Positions 8,148 to 14,941 of a DNA stretch of 30,934 bases are shown in pieces. The notes beneath the pieces were generated by a model. That model did no database searches. It saw only the letters and a list, made by a program, of their open reading frames with translations, and was not told the DNA's origin. The position numbers were made by a program, and so were the translations under genes. This DNA comes from a virus. The stretch spans positions 1 to 30,934 of the IMG/VR virus record IMGVR_UViG_3300037493_002267; one strand, 5' to 3'. Numbering within the stretch: position 1 is the first letter of the stretch; each line of letters begins with the position of its first letter.

Positions 8148-8791
8148 TTCCGGTATTGGGGTTCGCAACCCTGAAACGATTTGACCTGGCTGAGCGGTTG
8201 CTGGCCAGCATCGATTACCCGGTTGAGCATTTGGTGATTGTAAACAATTCAGGCTCTCGCACCTGGCAACCTAAGAAACCTGATCTAGTGCAGAATCTTT
8301 GGCACATTGAAGTGCCGTTTGGTTTGGGTTTGGTTGGCGCGTGGAATCTGATTGTGAAAGCCACACCCTATGCGCCGTATTGGGTTTTGGTGAATGATGA
8401 TGCCTGGTTTGAGCCTGGCCAGATGCAGCTCATCCCCGAGCAGGTGGACACTCAGGCGCTGAATTTCTTGGACATTGTGCCTCGATGGTCGGGTGTTGTA
8501 TTTGGCGAGGGCATGGTGGCAAAAGTCGGGCTTTATAGCGAAGATTTTTACCCGCTCTATTTTGATGATGATGATCTCGAGCGCCGGGTTGATTTGGCAG
8601 GTATAGACAAAAAATCTATACATTGCAAGATGGGCCACGATAACAGTTCTACGCTCAATAGCGGCTTTCAGGCATTCAATTCGGTAAGTTATGCCAATAA
8701 CTCTAAATTGCACGCTCAGAGAGCCGCACAGGGCCGTATAGAGGCATCTCTGTGGACACTAGAAACTAGGAGAGCAAACAGATGGGATTGA
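8144..8791 (+). CDS. Glycosyltransferase, GT2-like (GT-A fold)
   Basis: 215 aa from GTG 8144, which overlaps the previous stop (GTGA). A TTG 42 nt upstream is possible, but the family start PVLGFATLKRFDLAERLL fits GTG 8144. Features are VEHLVIVNNSG (about 27-37), the metal-binding-like VLVNDDAWFEPGQM with D85 and D86, and an acidic FDDDDLERRV near 144-153 that corresponds to the ED motif region of GT-A enzymes. It is shorter than most GT2 enzymes (about 250-300 aa). It probably transfers a sugar from a nucleotide sugar, with substrate unknown. It is part of the three-gene cassette 6960-9201. Confidence 0.75.
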   Translation: MIPVLGFATLKRFDLAERLLASIDYPVEHLVIVNNSGSRTWQPKKPDLVQNLWHIEVPFGLGLVGAWNLIVKATPYAPYWVLVNDDAWFEPGQMQLIPEQVDTQALNFLDIVPRWSGVVFGEGMVAKVGLYSEDFYPLYFDDDDLERRVDLAGIDKKSIHCKMGHDNSSTLNSGFQAFNSVSYANNSKLHAQRAAQGRIEASLWTLETRRANRWD

Positions 8792-9201
8792 TTTACACAG
8801 GTGGCACTTTTGACCTATTCCATGCCGGGCATGTGGCGTTTCTGCAACGCGCAGCCGAGCTGGGCGAGGTGGTTGTGGCCCTAAACACAGATGAGTTCAT
8901 TGTGGAGTACAAAAGTAAAGCGCCGGTCATGACTTACGCTGAGCGCCGCGCGGTGTTGCTGGGTTGCAAGTGGGTTAGCCAGGTTGTGCCTAACGCTGGT
9001 GGCGCTGATTCGCGCATTGCCATCGATCAAGTCAATCCCGATTACATCATTGTGGGCAGCGACTGGGCCAGGCGCGACTACTACTACCAGATGGGTTTCG
9101 ATCAGGATTGGTTGGATGAGCGCGGCATTGGTTTGATTTACATTCCGTATACCGATGGCATTTCGACTACCGCCATCAAACAAAGACTTTCTAAGCGGTA
9201 A
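8782..9201 (+). CDS. Cytidylyltransferase-like nucleotidyltransferase (TagD family)
   Basis: 139 aa, the same length as glycerol-3-phosphate cytidylyltransferases. The N-terminus has the family motif YTGGTFDLFHAGH (residues 5-17) with the HxGH pair H14 and H17 that binds the nucleotide phosphates. The C-terminus has GISTTAIKQRL (about 124-134), matching the ISTT motif. The likely reaction is CTP plus a phosphorylated alcohol or sugar to CDP-alcohol plus diphosphate. The substrate cannot be told from sequence, since related enzymes also make ADP-heptose or CDP-ethanolamine. It overlaps the GT2 gene by 10 nt, so it probably supplies an activated donor for the neighbouring transferases. Confidence 0.85.
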   Translation: MGLIYTGGTFDLFHAGHVAFLQRAAELGEVVVALNTDEFIVEYKSKAPVMTYAERRAVLLGCKWVSQVVPNAGGADSRIAIDQVNPDYIIVGSDWARRDYYYQMGFDQDWLDERGIGLIYIPYTDGISTTAIKQRLSKR

Positions 9202-9228
9202 AATAAAAGCAATACTTTAGGAGTCATT

Positions 9229-9834
9229 TTGGCTATTACAAATGGTTATTGCTCACTTGCAGAAATCAAATCTGCACTGCGCATTACAGACAACATCGAT
9301 GATTCACTGCTAGAAACCGCTGTGGAGTCTGCATCGCGCCTGGTTGATGGTTTCGCTGGCCGCAACTTTTACTCTAACGGCTCAGCAACTCGCTACTTCA
9401 CGCCTGAAGATTCTATTGTTTGCGAGATTGATGATTTGATTTCCTTAAGCAGCCTGGTTGTTTCGGCTGACCTTGACGGCGTGTTTGACCAGACTTGGGC
9501 TGCTACCGATTACCAGCTTGAGCCGCTGAATGGTCGCGCTGATGGTTTGACCGGTTGGCCGGCTACTCGCATTAGGGCTGTTGGCGATTTTGTGTTCGGC
9601 ACAAACATTGGTGAGGCCAGCGTGAAAGTGATTGGCACTTGGGGTTGGAGTGCAGCGCCGGTGGCTATCAAACAGGCAACGATTATTCAGGGCAGCCGAA
9701 TCTTCAAACGCCTAGACTCGCCGCTGGGTGTGTTGAGCGCACCAGACTTGGGTTACATTCGCGTTGGCACTCGACTAGATCCTGATGTGCAGCAACTGGT
9801 TGAGCCATACCGCCTAGCAAGGTTTCTCGCATAA
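9229..9834 (+). CDS. Head-tail connector (HK97 gp6-like adaptor)
   Basis: 201 aa from TTG 9229, supported by AGGAG at 9219-9223 and by the usual family start MAITNGYCSLAEIKSALRI. The N-terminal helical part (DDSLLETAVESASRLVDGFAGRNF, about 25-48) is typical of gp6-like adaptors that bind below the portal ring. The later IKQATIIQGSRIFKRLDSPLGV matches the conserved second helical region. It is the first gene after the sugar cassette and resumes the normal head-tail order. It overlaps the following start by one nt. Confidence 0.85.
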   Translation: MAITNGYCSLAEIKSALRITDNIDDSLLETAVESASRLVDGFAGRNFYSNGSATRYFTPEDSIVCEIDDLISLSSLVVSADLDGVFDQTWAATDYQLEPLNGRADGLTGWPATRIRAVGDFVFGTNIGEASVKVIGTWGWSAAPVAIKQATIIQGSRIFKRLDSPLGVLSAPDLGYIRVGTRLDPDVQQLVEPYRLARFLA

Positions 9835-10241
9835 TGGCGCTGATTAGTGATCTACGCGCTGGCATCGCCACTAACCTGGCAACTATTGCAGGTCTGCGCA
9901 CCGGCTCTACCATTCCCGAGAATGTGAATCCGCCGTTTGCGATTGTCGCACCATCATCGATGAGTTATCACCAGTCGTTTGCTAACGGCATGACTACTTA
10001 CAACTTCGTTGTGACTTTGGTTGTGGCCCGCGCTGATGGGCGCTCAGCTCAGAATGCGTTAGATGCTTTCTGCTCTAGCACTGGCTCTAGTAGTATTAGA
10101 GTTGCAGTCGAAAGTAATCGCACACTGGGTGGGAAAGCGTTTGATTGTGTCGTTACCGGGATGCGCAATTATGGCAGCCTGGCTATCGGCGATAACACTT
10201 ACCTGGCGGCAGAATTCGATCTGACTGTTCAGGCTGATTAA
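9834..10241 (+). CDS. Probable tail terminator / head-tail joining protein
   Basis: 135-aa protein, MALISDLRAGIATNLATIAGL then PPFAIVAPSSMSYHQSF and FVVTLVVARADGRSAQNALDAF. This pattern of an N-terminal helix, a mixed beta core and a final AAEFDLTVQAD strand is what I recognise from actinophage proteins between the gp6-like connector and the major tail protein, annotated as tail terminator or head-tail completion. There is no catalytic motif. Position and length support the call. It could instead be a connector stopper. Confidence 0.7.
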   Translation: MALISDLRAGIATNLATIAGLRTGSTIPENVNPPFAIVAPSSMSYHQSFANGMTTYNFVVTLVVARADGRSAQNALDAFCSSTGSSSIRVAVESNRTLGGKAFDCVVTGMRNYGSLAIGDNTYLAAEFDLTVQAD

Positions 10242-10255
10242 GTAAAGGAAATCTA

Positions 10256-10663
10256 ATGGCAAAATTCGTTGCTACTGATTACTCGATTACCCTGAATGGC
10301 ACAGCACTAAGCGATGCGCTACAGTCTGTAAACCTCACCATTCAGAGTGATGAAGTAGAAACTACTACCTTTGGTGGCGGTTGGAAAACTATGGTTGGTG
10401 GTCTGCGCTCAGGTTCATTGCAGCTCAACTTCTTCCAGGATTTCGCTGCCGGCTCTGTTGATGCGACCCTATGGCCGTTGATCAACACTGTAGGTACTGT
10501 TGTTATCAAGCCAACTAGCTCAACTGTTTCATCGACTAACCCGAGCTACAGTGTGCCGGTCTTAATTTCGCAATACCAGCCCTTCGCCTCAACAGTAGGC
10601 GACGCCGCCACGCTTTCGGTTACATTTCCGACAAGTGGCACTGTTACCCGCGCAACGGCCTAG
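10256..10663 (+). CDS. Major tail protein
   Basis: 135-aa tail tube protein. Features are DYSITLNGTALSDALQSVNLTI at the start, EVETTTFGGGWKTMVGGLRSGSLQLNFFQDFAAGSVDATLWPL in the middle and beta-rich Ser/Thr sequence at the end, all typical of small actinophage major tail proteins. The ribosome site AAGGAAATC lies before ATG 10256. It is placed directly before the tail assembly chaperone genes, as in other siphoviruses. It polymerises as hexameric rings around the tape measure. Confidence 0.9.
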   Translation: MAKFVATDYSITLNGTALSDALQSVNLTIQSDEVETTTFGGGWKTMVGGLRSGSLQLNFFQDFAAGSVDATLWPLINTVGTVVIKPTSSTVSSTNPSYSVPVLISQYQPFASTVGDAATLSVTFPTSGTVTRATA

Positions 10664-10701
10664 ACCTAGTTACAAAACAAAACTAAACAAAGAAAGACAC
10701 C

Positions 10702-10956
10702 ATGAAACTAAATCTACGCGTTGAGTTTTTAGATGGTCGGGTACAAGATCCGGTTTCGGTTCAAATGCCAGACATGCTGAAGTTCGAGGAAAAGTTTTCT
10801 ATCTCAATCTCGGCTCTCGAAAAAGAGCAGAAATTGACTTACATTGTGTTTCTCGCGTGGGCCGCGCTCAGCCGCCAGAAACTAACTGATAAGAGTTTTG
10901 ATGACTTCATTGAAACTGTTGAGTTGGTTACTGCGAGTGAGGCCAGCCCAAAATAA
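10702..10956 (+). CDS. Tail assembly chaperone, short (G-type) product
   Basis: 84-aa protein ending ASEASPK at TAA 10954-10956. The sequence MKLNLRVEFLDGRVQDPVSVQMPDMLKFEEKF matches actinophage tail assembly chaperones, which bind the tape measure protein and help nucleate tail tube assembly. The last codons contain the slippery heptamer CCCAAAA, so a minority of ribosomes should make the longer fusion annotated separately. Confidence 0.85.
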   Translation: MKLNLRVEFLDGRVQDPVSVQMPDMLKFEEKFSISISALEKEQKLTYIVFLAWAALSRQKLTDKSFDDFIETVELVTASEASPK

Positions 10957-11102
10957 CGCCGTTGGGCGATGAGTCTGCACATTGGACTATTGCTCAACTA
11001 GCGGTTGAGTTAGGCATTGCACCGAGCGTGCTAATGAATGAGTCGCCGCGAATGCTTTTCACTATGCAGCGTGTTTTGTTAGCGCGTAATAGCCAGGCAT
11101 GA
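10702..11102 (+). CDS. Tail assembly chaperone, frameshifted (G-T type) fusion product
   Basis: A -1 frameshift at CCCAAAA (10947-10953) re-reads the last A (10953) and opens a frame that runs 49 codons to TGA at 11100-11102, giving a 133-aa fusion. The added part reads ITPLGDESAHWTIAQLAVEL and so on to RVLLARNSQA, closely matching the T-domain of other actinophage chaperone fusions. The downstream frame has no good start of its own, which supports frameshifting. Both forms are usually needed for tail assembly, with the fusion as the minor product. Confidence 0.85.
10947..10953 (+). promoter_or_regulatory. Slippery heptamer for programmed -1 ribosomal frameshift
   Basis: C CCA AAA in the zero frame fits the X XXY YYZ rule, with the stop codon immediately after (10954-10956). 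A small hairpin, CGCC 10957-10960 with GGCG 10965-10968, follows. It is close and short, so its stimulating role is uncertain. Confidence 0.85.
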
Positions 11103-11103
11103 A

Positions 11104-11134
11104 GAAAGCCCTAGACACTTGATCTAGGGCTTTC
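11104..11134. terminator. Bidirectional terminator between chaperone genes and reverse-strand island
   Basis: Perfect 12-bp stem: GAAAGCCCTAGA at 11104-11115 and TCTAGGGCTTTC at 11123-11134, with a 7-nt loop. It lies directly after the frameshift product's stop and just before the end of the converging minus-strand gene at 11149. It can terminate both transcripts. Confidence 0.85.
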
Positions 11135-11148
11135 TCATTTTCGGCAAC

Positions 11149-11694
11149 TTAGGGGGTTAGTTGCTCGAATCCGGCGAGGCTGAAGTTGGGGTGTTTCAAT
11201 ACTTCGCCGGCGGCTTTGTCTAGCATCTCTTGGACTGCCTCTACGCCGTACCAGGTGTTTGCAGCTAGGTCTGTTAGAAACTCTGAATCGGTGATGGCGT
11301 TGTAGGCGAGCGATACAACTAGGCGCTGCCAAAATTCAGACTTGAGTGGTATCAGCCCATGATCGAGCCACATCAATACTCTTTCGGCGCTGCTTATCTT
11401 GCCATCTACCAGGCCATCGGGCATCATGCTTGCCTCGAGGCGCATCAGCTCATCGGCCTCTGTGAGTTCAAAGTGTGTTCCATCGATGAAGTTCCAATAG
11501 GCCCATGCGCGTGAGTAGTAGTTGTCTGTGTATAGTTCGCCATCTTCATCTAGGTAGATGGTTTGCGCGACTACCAGGCCATGATCGTCTGTGAATGGTT
11601 TGACCGGGTTGTATAGAAAGAAACCCTCGCTCTCGCCATAGTTGTAGATGTGCGGTCTGCCCAGCGTGGTTTCGATGTATTTGTAGATTCCCAT
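11149..11694 (-). CDS. Unknown protein, reverse-strand island gene 2
   Basis: 181 aa counted from ATG 11694 (MGIYKYIETTLGRPHIYNYG). An in-frame start 42 nt upstream is less likely because it overlaps the preceding gene. The protein is soluble-looking, acidic and rich in aromatic residues, with no signal peptide, membrane segment or recognisable motif. The upstream gene ends 2 nt before this start, so the two are co-translated. It runs against the surrounding tail operon and ends at a bidirectional terminator, which is the layout of a moron (accessory gene). No function can be assigned. Confidence 0.75.
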   Translation of the reverse strand: MGIYKYIETTLGRPHIYNYGESEGFFLYNPVKPFTDDHGLVVAQTIYLDEDGELYTDNYYSRAWAYWNFIDGTHFELTEADELMRLEASMMPDGLVDGKISSAERVLMWLDHGLIPLKSEFWQRLVVSLAYNAITDSEFLTDLAANTWYGVEAVQEMLDKAAGEVLKHPNFSLAGFEQLTP

Positions 11695-11696
11695 GA

Positions 11697-11981
11697 TTAT
11701 GCAAACTCGCCATTTACACAACCGAATAGGTCGCACTCGCCAGCCACATGGCGGTAGTTGCCATCGGGTTCGTGAGTATCGGCGCTACTGAATCCGGTTG
11801 CATCATGCTCGCAACCCTTTGAGCAATGGGCGACTGATGCGCCATCTTTGGTAAATACTTCATCGGTGTAGTGATCGCCGTAACCGCACCAGATGCAGCA
11901 TTTGGTTGTTGCGGTTGTGGTTTCTATTCTTGCCAGCGTAGCTTTTAGGTTTGCGATGGCGGTGAGTGTTGCTGTGGTCAT
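11697..11981 (-). CDS. Unknown small protein with a zinc-binding-like Cys/His cluster, island gene 1
   Basis: 94 aa. The N-terminal third is a Thr/Ala-rich helix (MTTATLTAIANLKATLARIE). The middle has KCCIWCGYGDHYTDEV followed by AHCSKGCEHD, so a CxxC pair and a C-x3-C-x-H group could bind zinc. Two more Cys come near the end (GECDLFGC). It is similar in style to small phage zinc-ribbon proteins, with function unknown. The start at 11981 has the leader GCCGGTAGAAAGATAGG five nt upstream, almost identical to the leader of the gene at 25952. Confidence 0.7.
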   Translation of the reverse strand: MTTATLTAIANLKATLARIETTTATTKCCIWCGYGDHYTDEVFTKDGASVAHCSKGCEHDATGFSSADTHEPDGNYRHVAGECDLFGCVNGEFA

Positions 11982-11986
11982 GATTC

Positions 11987-12050
11987 CCTATCTTTCTACC
12001 GGCGGTTGCCTGGTAATGAAATTATGACCGATAAGCCTGGCTTAGCGCAA
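11987..12050 (-). promoter_or_regulatory. Promoter and leader of the reverse-strand island
   Basis: On the minus strand TTGCGC (12050-12045) and CATAAT (12026-12021) are 18 bp apart. They are followed by leader GCCGGTAGAAAGATAGG (12003-11987), which contains the ribosome site and ends 5 nt before the ATG. The plus-strand promoter at 25883-25946 has the same arrangement: AAATG just before the -35, a 17-bp spacer, and 17-18 nt from -10 to the GCCGG leader, which matches at 16 of 17 positions. The shared order supports both calls. Confidence 0.6.
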
Positions 12051-12071
12051 CATTTGGGCGCAGGTGTTTCA

Positions 12072-12087
12072 TAACGCTTTGGTAACG
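12072..12087 (+). repeat. 16-bp motif copy 1, possible operator
   Basis: TAACGCTTTGGTAACG here matches TAACGCTTTGATAACG at 25842-25857 with one difference. Each contains TAACG twice at an 11-bp step. This copy lies between divergent genes, 21 bp upstream of the minus-strand -35 box and 20 bp upstream of the gene at 12108. Its orientation relative to the promoter is opposite to that of copy 2. Confidence 0.5.
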
Positions 12088-12107
12088 CCGGCGGTAGAAT
12101 TGATGTT

Positions 12108-12746
12108 ATGTCTGAGCCAATTACACTTACCATTGCCAAGTTCACCGGCAGCCTAAGTAACAGGGGTGGCGTAAATGTTGGGGCTAACGATATAAGCGTT
12201 TTGGATGTTCGCGAGCTGCAAAAGCGAATGCGCGATGCTGGGCCTAACTTTCGCGCCGAGTTCATGCGTGATGTAAAAAAAATTGCCAGGCCGCTCGAGA
12301 GCAAAATCAAATCGACTATTCGCAATATTGAGCCGTTGTCGGGTTTCCGTAAGGATCGTGGCCGTTTGGGTTGGGGTACTGCTACGGCTGTGGATAAGAC
12401 CCTAGTGCAGTTCAAAACTTCGATGGGTGGCCGTTCGCTTACAACTACTCTTTTGCGTATCAAGATTTTCTCGCCGGCTGTAATCATTTTGGACATGGCT
12501 GGCCGCACAGGTAAAAGCGTTGGTCAGGGCCGTAGAAACGATAACTCGCCGCCGACTACGCGCCGCCGTAACGCCAACATCAATAAAGGTAACGCTTTTA
12601 TTGCCAGCCTGAATAGAGAGATTGGTGACGGCTCGGCATCTCGTTTTATTTACCCGGCGGCTGAAGATAGTTTGCCAGCGTTGAGCCAAGATGTTCAGAC
12701 AGTGCTTGATGATGCGATGCGCCGATTTAACATGAGAGGCATCTAA
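12108..12746 (+). CDS. Probable minor virion protein between chaperone and tape measure
   Basis: 212 aa. The region DVRELQKRMRDAGPNFRAEFMRDVKKIARPLESKIKS (about 32-68) resembles the N-terminal helices of HK97 gp10-like tail completion proteins. A basic Arg/Asn-rich stretch (SVGQGRRNDNSPPTTRRRNANINKGN, about 138-163) follows. The C-terminus SRFIYPAAEDSLPALSQDVQTVLDDAMRRF also fits gp10-like proteins. The placement after the chaperones and before the tape measure is unusual for gp10, so the specific role is uncertain. It is translationally coupled to the tape measure through TAATG. Confidence 0.6.
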   Translation: MSEPITLTIAKFTGSLSNRGGVNVGANDISVLDVRELQKRMRDAGPNFRAEFMRDVKKIARPLESKIKSTIRNIEPLSGFRKDRGRLGWGTATAVDKTLVQFKTSMGGRSLTTTLLRIKIFSPAVIILDMAGRTGKSVGQGRRNDNSPPTTRRRNANINKGNAFIASLNREIGDGSASRFIYPAAEDSLPALSQDVQTVLDDAMRRFNMRGI

Positions 12747-14941
12747 TGGCTAGTGCGTTATTTATTCCTGTAAAAGCGATCTTTGATGATCGTGGTTTTA
12801 AGAATGCTCAAAAGAGCATGGGGTCACTTGGCCAGACTATGAAGAAAACGCTTGGCGCGGTTGGCCTAACTGTTGGAATCGGTGCGCTGGTGAATCAGCT
12901 CAACAGGGCTGGTAAAGCGGCGGCTGAAGATGCCAAGTCACAGGGTTTGCTTGCGCTTGCGTTGCGTAACACTGTTGGCGCAACTAATGAGCAGATCTCG
13001 GCTGTTGAGAAATCGATTGCCAAGATGGAGTTGATGGCATCTGTACCTGATGATGTTATTCGCCCGGCTTTCGCTGGTTTGGTTCGTGCTACCGGCGATG
13101 TGACTGCGGCGACAGGTTTGATGGAGTTGGCGCTCGATGTTGCTGCCGGCACAGGTAAAGATGTTTCGACTGTTTCGGCTGCGTTGGCTAAGGCTTACGC
13201 TGGGCAGGGTACGGCCCTAAACAAGCTCATACCTGGCATCGCGAATGCCACAGACAAGTTTGGTTTCTTGCAAGAAAAGTTTGCTGGGTCTGCAGCTGAG
13301 GCCGCGAATCTCGATCCGTATCAGCGCCTGAATCTTATCTTTGGCAATTTGCAAGAGGCTATCGGTACTCACCTTTTGCCCTATTTGCAAGATTTTGCTA
13401 AGTGGTTGGCATCGCCGCCGGGTCAAGAGAAACTTCAAGCCATTGCCGCTACTTTCGGTGTGATTGTTGGCGCTGTTGGCAACATGGTTAGTTTCTTGCT
13501 CGATAACACCTGGCTAGTGAAAACTGTTGCCGGTTTGCTGGTGATGTATAAAGTTTGGAAAAACATCTTTCTGGTCACTAAGGCCATCTACGGCGCTCAA
13601 AAGGCTACGGCGCTTGCCACGCTCGCGCTAAAGGGTGCTGAGTCTGGTAAGGGTTGGGCTGCTATTGGTACTGCCGCTGCCGCTGTTGCTGCAGGTCTAG
13701 GTACTTTCGCTCTACTCGATGCGATGATTGGCAGCATTGGCGACAATGTTGAGGCTCTTGATAAGAGTGTTGGCAAACTCAACACTTATGATCCGCCGGC
13801 GATTATTCCGCCTGAAGATCCATCTAAGACTGGCACTAAGGCTAAGACACCGGCTCAGATTGCCGCTGAAAAGGCTGCTAAGGCCGCTGCGACTGCGATG
13901 GCTGCGTATCAGAAACTTGCAGCGAGTATGCAAGAGTTCAAAGCCTCGATGCGTGAAGTGTTGGCTGGTGTTAGGCCGCTTGAAACTGCGATGCGTATTG
14001 TGGGCGACTTTGAGCAAGCCTCGATTGATGCGTTTACCGCTGTTCAAGAAAAGGTTGCCGATGCTCTCAAAGAGGGTCTAATTTCGGCAGCTACTTTCGA
14101 TGCGCTTACCAGGTACGCTGCTCGCGAGGCTAAGGTGCTGAATGAGATCGCTGCTCAGCGTGATGCCATTGCTAAGAAAATCGACATTGCTAAGAATTTG
14201 GTTTCGACTGTTCGCGACTATGTGAGCATCAGCGATTTGGGTGCAACATCTGCCGAGATCACTAACAATTTCAAGGGCATCATTGATAAGACTGTTGCTT
14301 TTGGTAAGAATCTTTTGGCTCTCAAGAAAGCCGGTCTTGACCGCAACCTGTTTGCACAGATTCTTGGTGCTGGCCTCGAGGCTGGTGGGCAGACTGCTCA
14401 GGCGATTGTCGAGGGTGGCGATTCTGCCATTACTGAGCTAAATGGGCTTTTTAAAGAGTTGAATTTGGCGGCTGAGGGTATTGCGCAGACTTCGACTGAT
14501 GTGATGTTTGCGGTGGGCGAGGAAATCATCAGTAATGGTTTCATTCAGGGTTTGATGGCTCAGGATTCGGCTTTGGTGAAAGCGGCTCAGGTTTTGGCTG
14601 ATGCGTTTACATCTACTTTCACTACCGGGCTATCTGTTGGGATGGCTGAGCAGTTGGCTAAGATTCAGCCGCCGAGCGTGAGTGTGCCTATGAGTTCGAC
14701 TGTTACGCCGTTGTCGGGTGGCATGGCTAATCAGTTGGCTGGGTTGGGTTTCAAGAATTCGGCTGATGCGTTTATTCGTAAAGATTCGATGGGTCAGAGT
14801 TTCTTGACTACTCGCGCTGGTATAACTATCAATGTGAATGCTGGTATGGGTACGGATGGTAAGTCTGTTGCTCAGGCGATTGTGGATGAGATCAAGCGTT
14901 ATGAGCGTGCCAATGGTGCGGTTTGGACACCGGCAACATAA
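12746..14941 (+). CDS. Tape measure protein
   Basis: 731 aa, the longest protein in the window. It begins with basic sequence then MGSLGQTMKKTLGAVGLTVGIGALVNQLNRAGKAAAEDAKSQ, and has long Ala-rich helical stretches (about 350-500). Hydrophobic segments lie near 235-285 (FGVIVGAVGNMVSFLL, TVAGLLVMYKVW) and 305-330, as expected for a protein that may insert in the host membrane on infection. Tape measure length sets tail length, and about 730 residues would suggest a tail of roughly 110 nm at the usual 1.5 angstrom per residue. It follows the chaperones and precedes the tail hub. Confidence 0.92.
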   Translation: MASALFIPVKAIFDDRGFKNAQKSMGSLGQTMKKTLGAVGLTVGIGALVNQLNRAGKAAAEDAKSQGLLALALRNTVGATNEQISAVEKSIAKMELMASVPDDVIRPAFAGLVRATGDVTAATGLMELALDVAAGTGKDVSTVSAALAKAYAGQGTALNKLIPGIANATDKFGFLQEKFAGSAAEAANLDPYQRLNLIFGNLQEAIGTHLLPYLQDFAKWLASPPGQEKLQAIAATFGVIVGAVGNMVSFLLDNTWLVKTVAGLLVMYKVWKNIFLVTKAIYGAQKATALATLALKGAESGKGWAAIGTAAAAVAAGLGTFALLDAMIGSIGDNVEALDKSVGKLNTYDPPAIIPPEDPSKTGTKAKTPAQIAAEKAAKAAATAMAAYQKLAASMQEFKASMREVLAGVRPLETAMRIVGDFEQASIDAFTAVQEKVADALKEGLISAATFDALTRYAAREAKVLNEIAAQRDAIAKKIDIAKNLVSTVRDYVSISDLGATSAEITNNFKGIIDKTVAFGKNLLALKKAGLDRNLFAQILGAGLEAGGQTAQAIVEGGDSAITELNGLFKELNLAAEGIAQTSTDVMFAVGEEIISNGFIQGLMAQDSALVKAAQVLADAFTSTFTTGLSVGMAEQLAKIQPPSVSVPMSSTVTPLSGGMANQLAGLGFKNSADAFIRKDSMGQSFLTTRAGITINVNAGMGTDGKSVAQAIVDEIKRYERANGAVWTPAT

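Noticed and set aside
8285-8713. 142-aa minus-strand ORF in the GT2-like gene
   Set aside because: It lies opposite a gene with conserved motifs and coupled overlaps, and has no independent support.
11996-12508. 170-aa minus-strand ORF upstream of the reverse-strand island
   Set aside because: It would run opposite the gene at 12108, which has good coding features and coupling to the tape measure. The island promoter also lies inside it.
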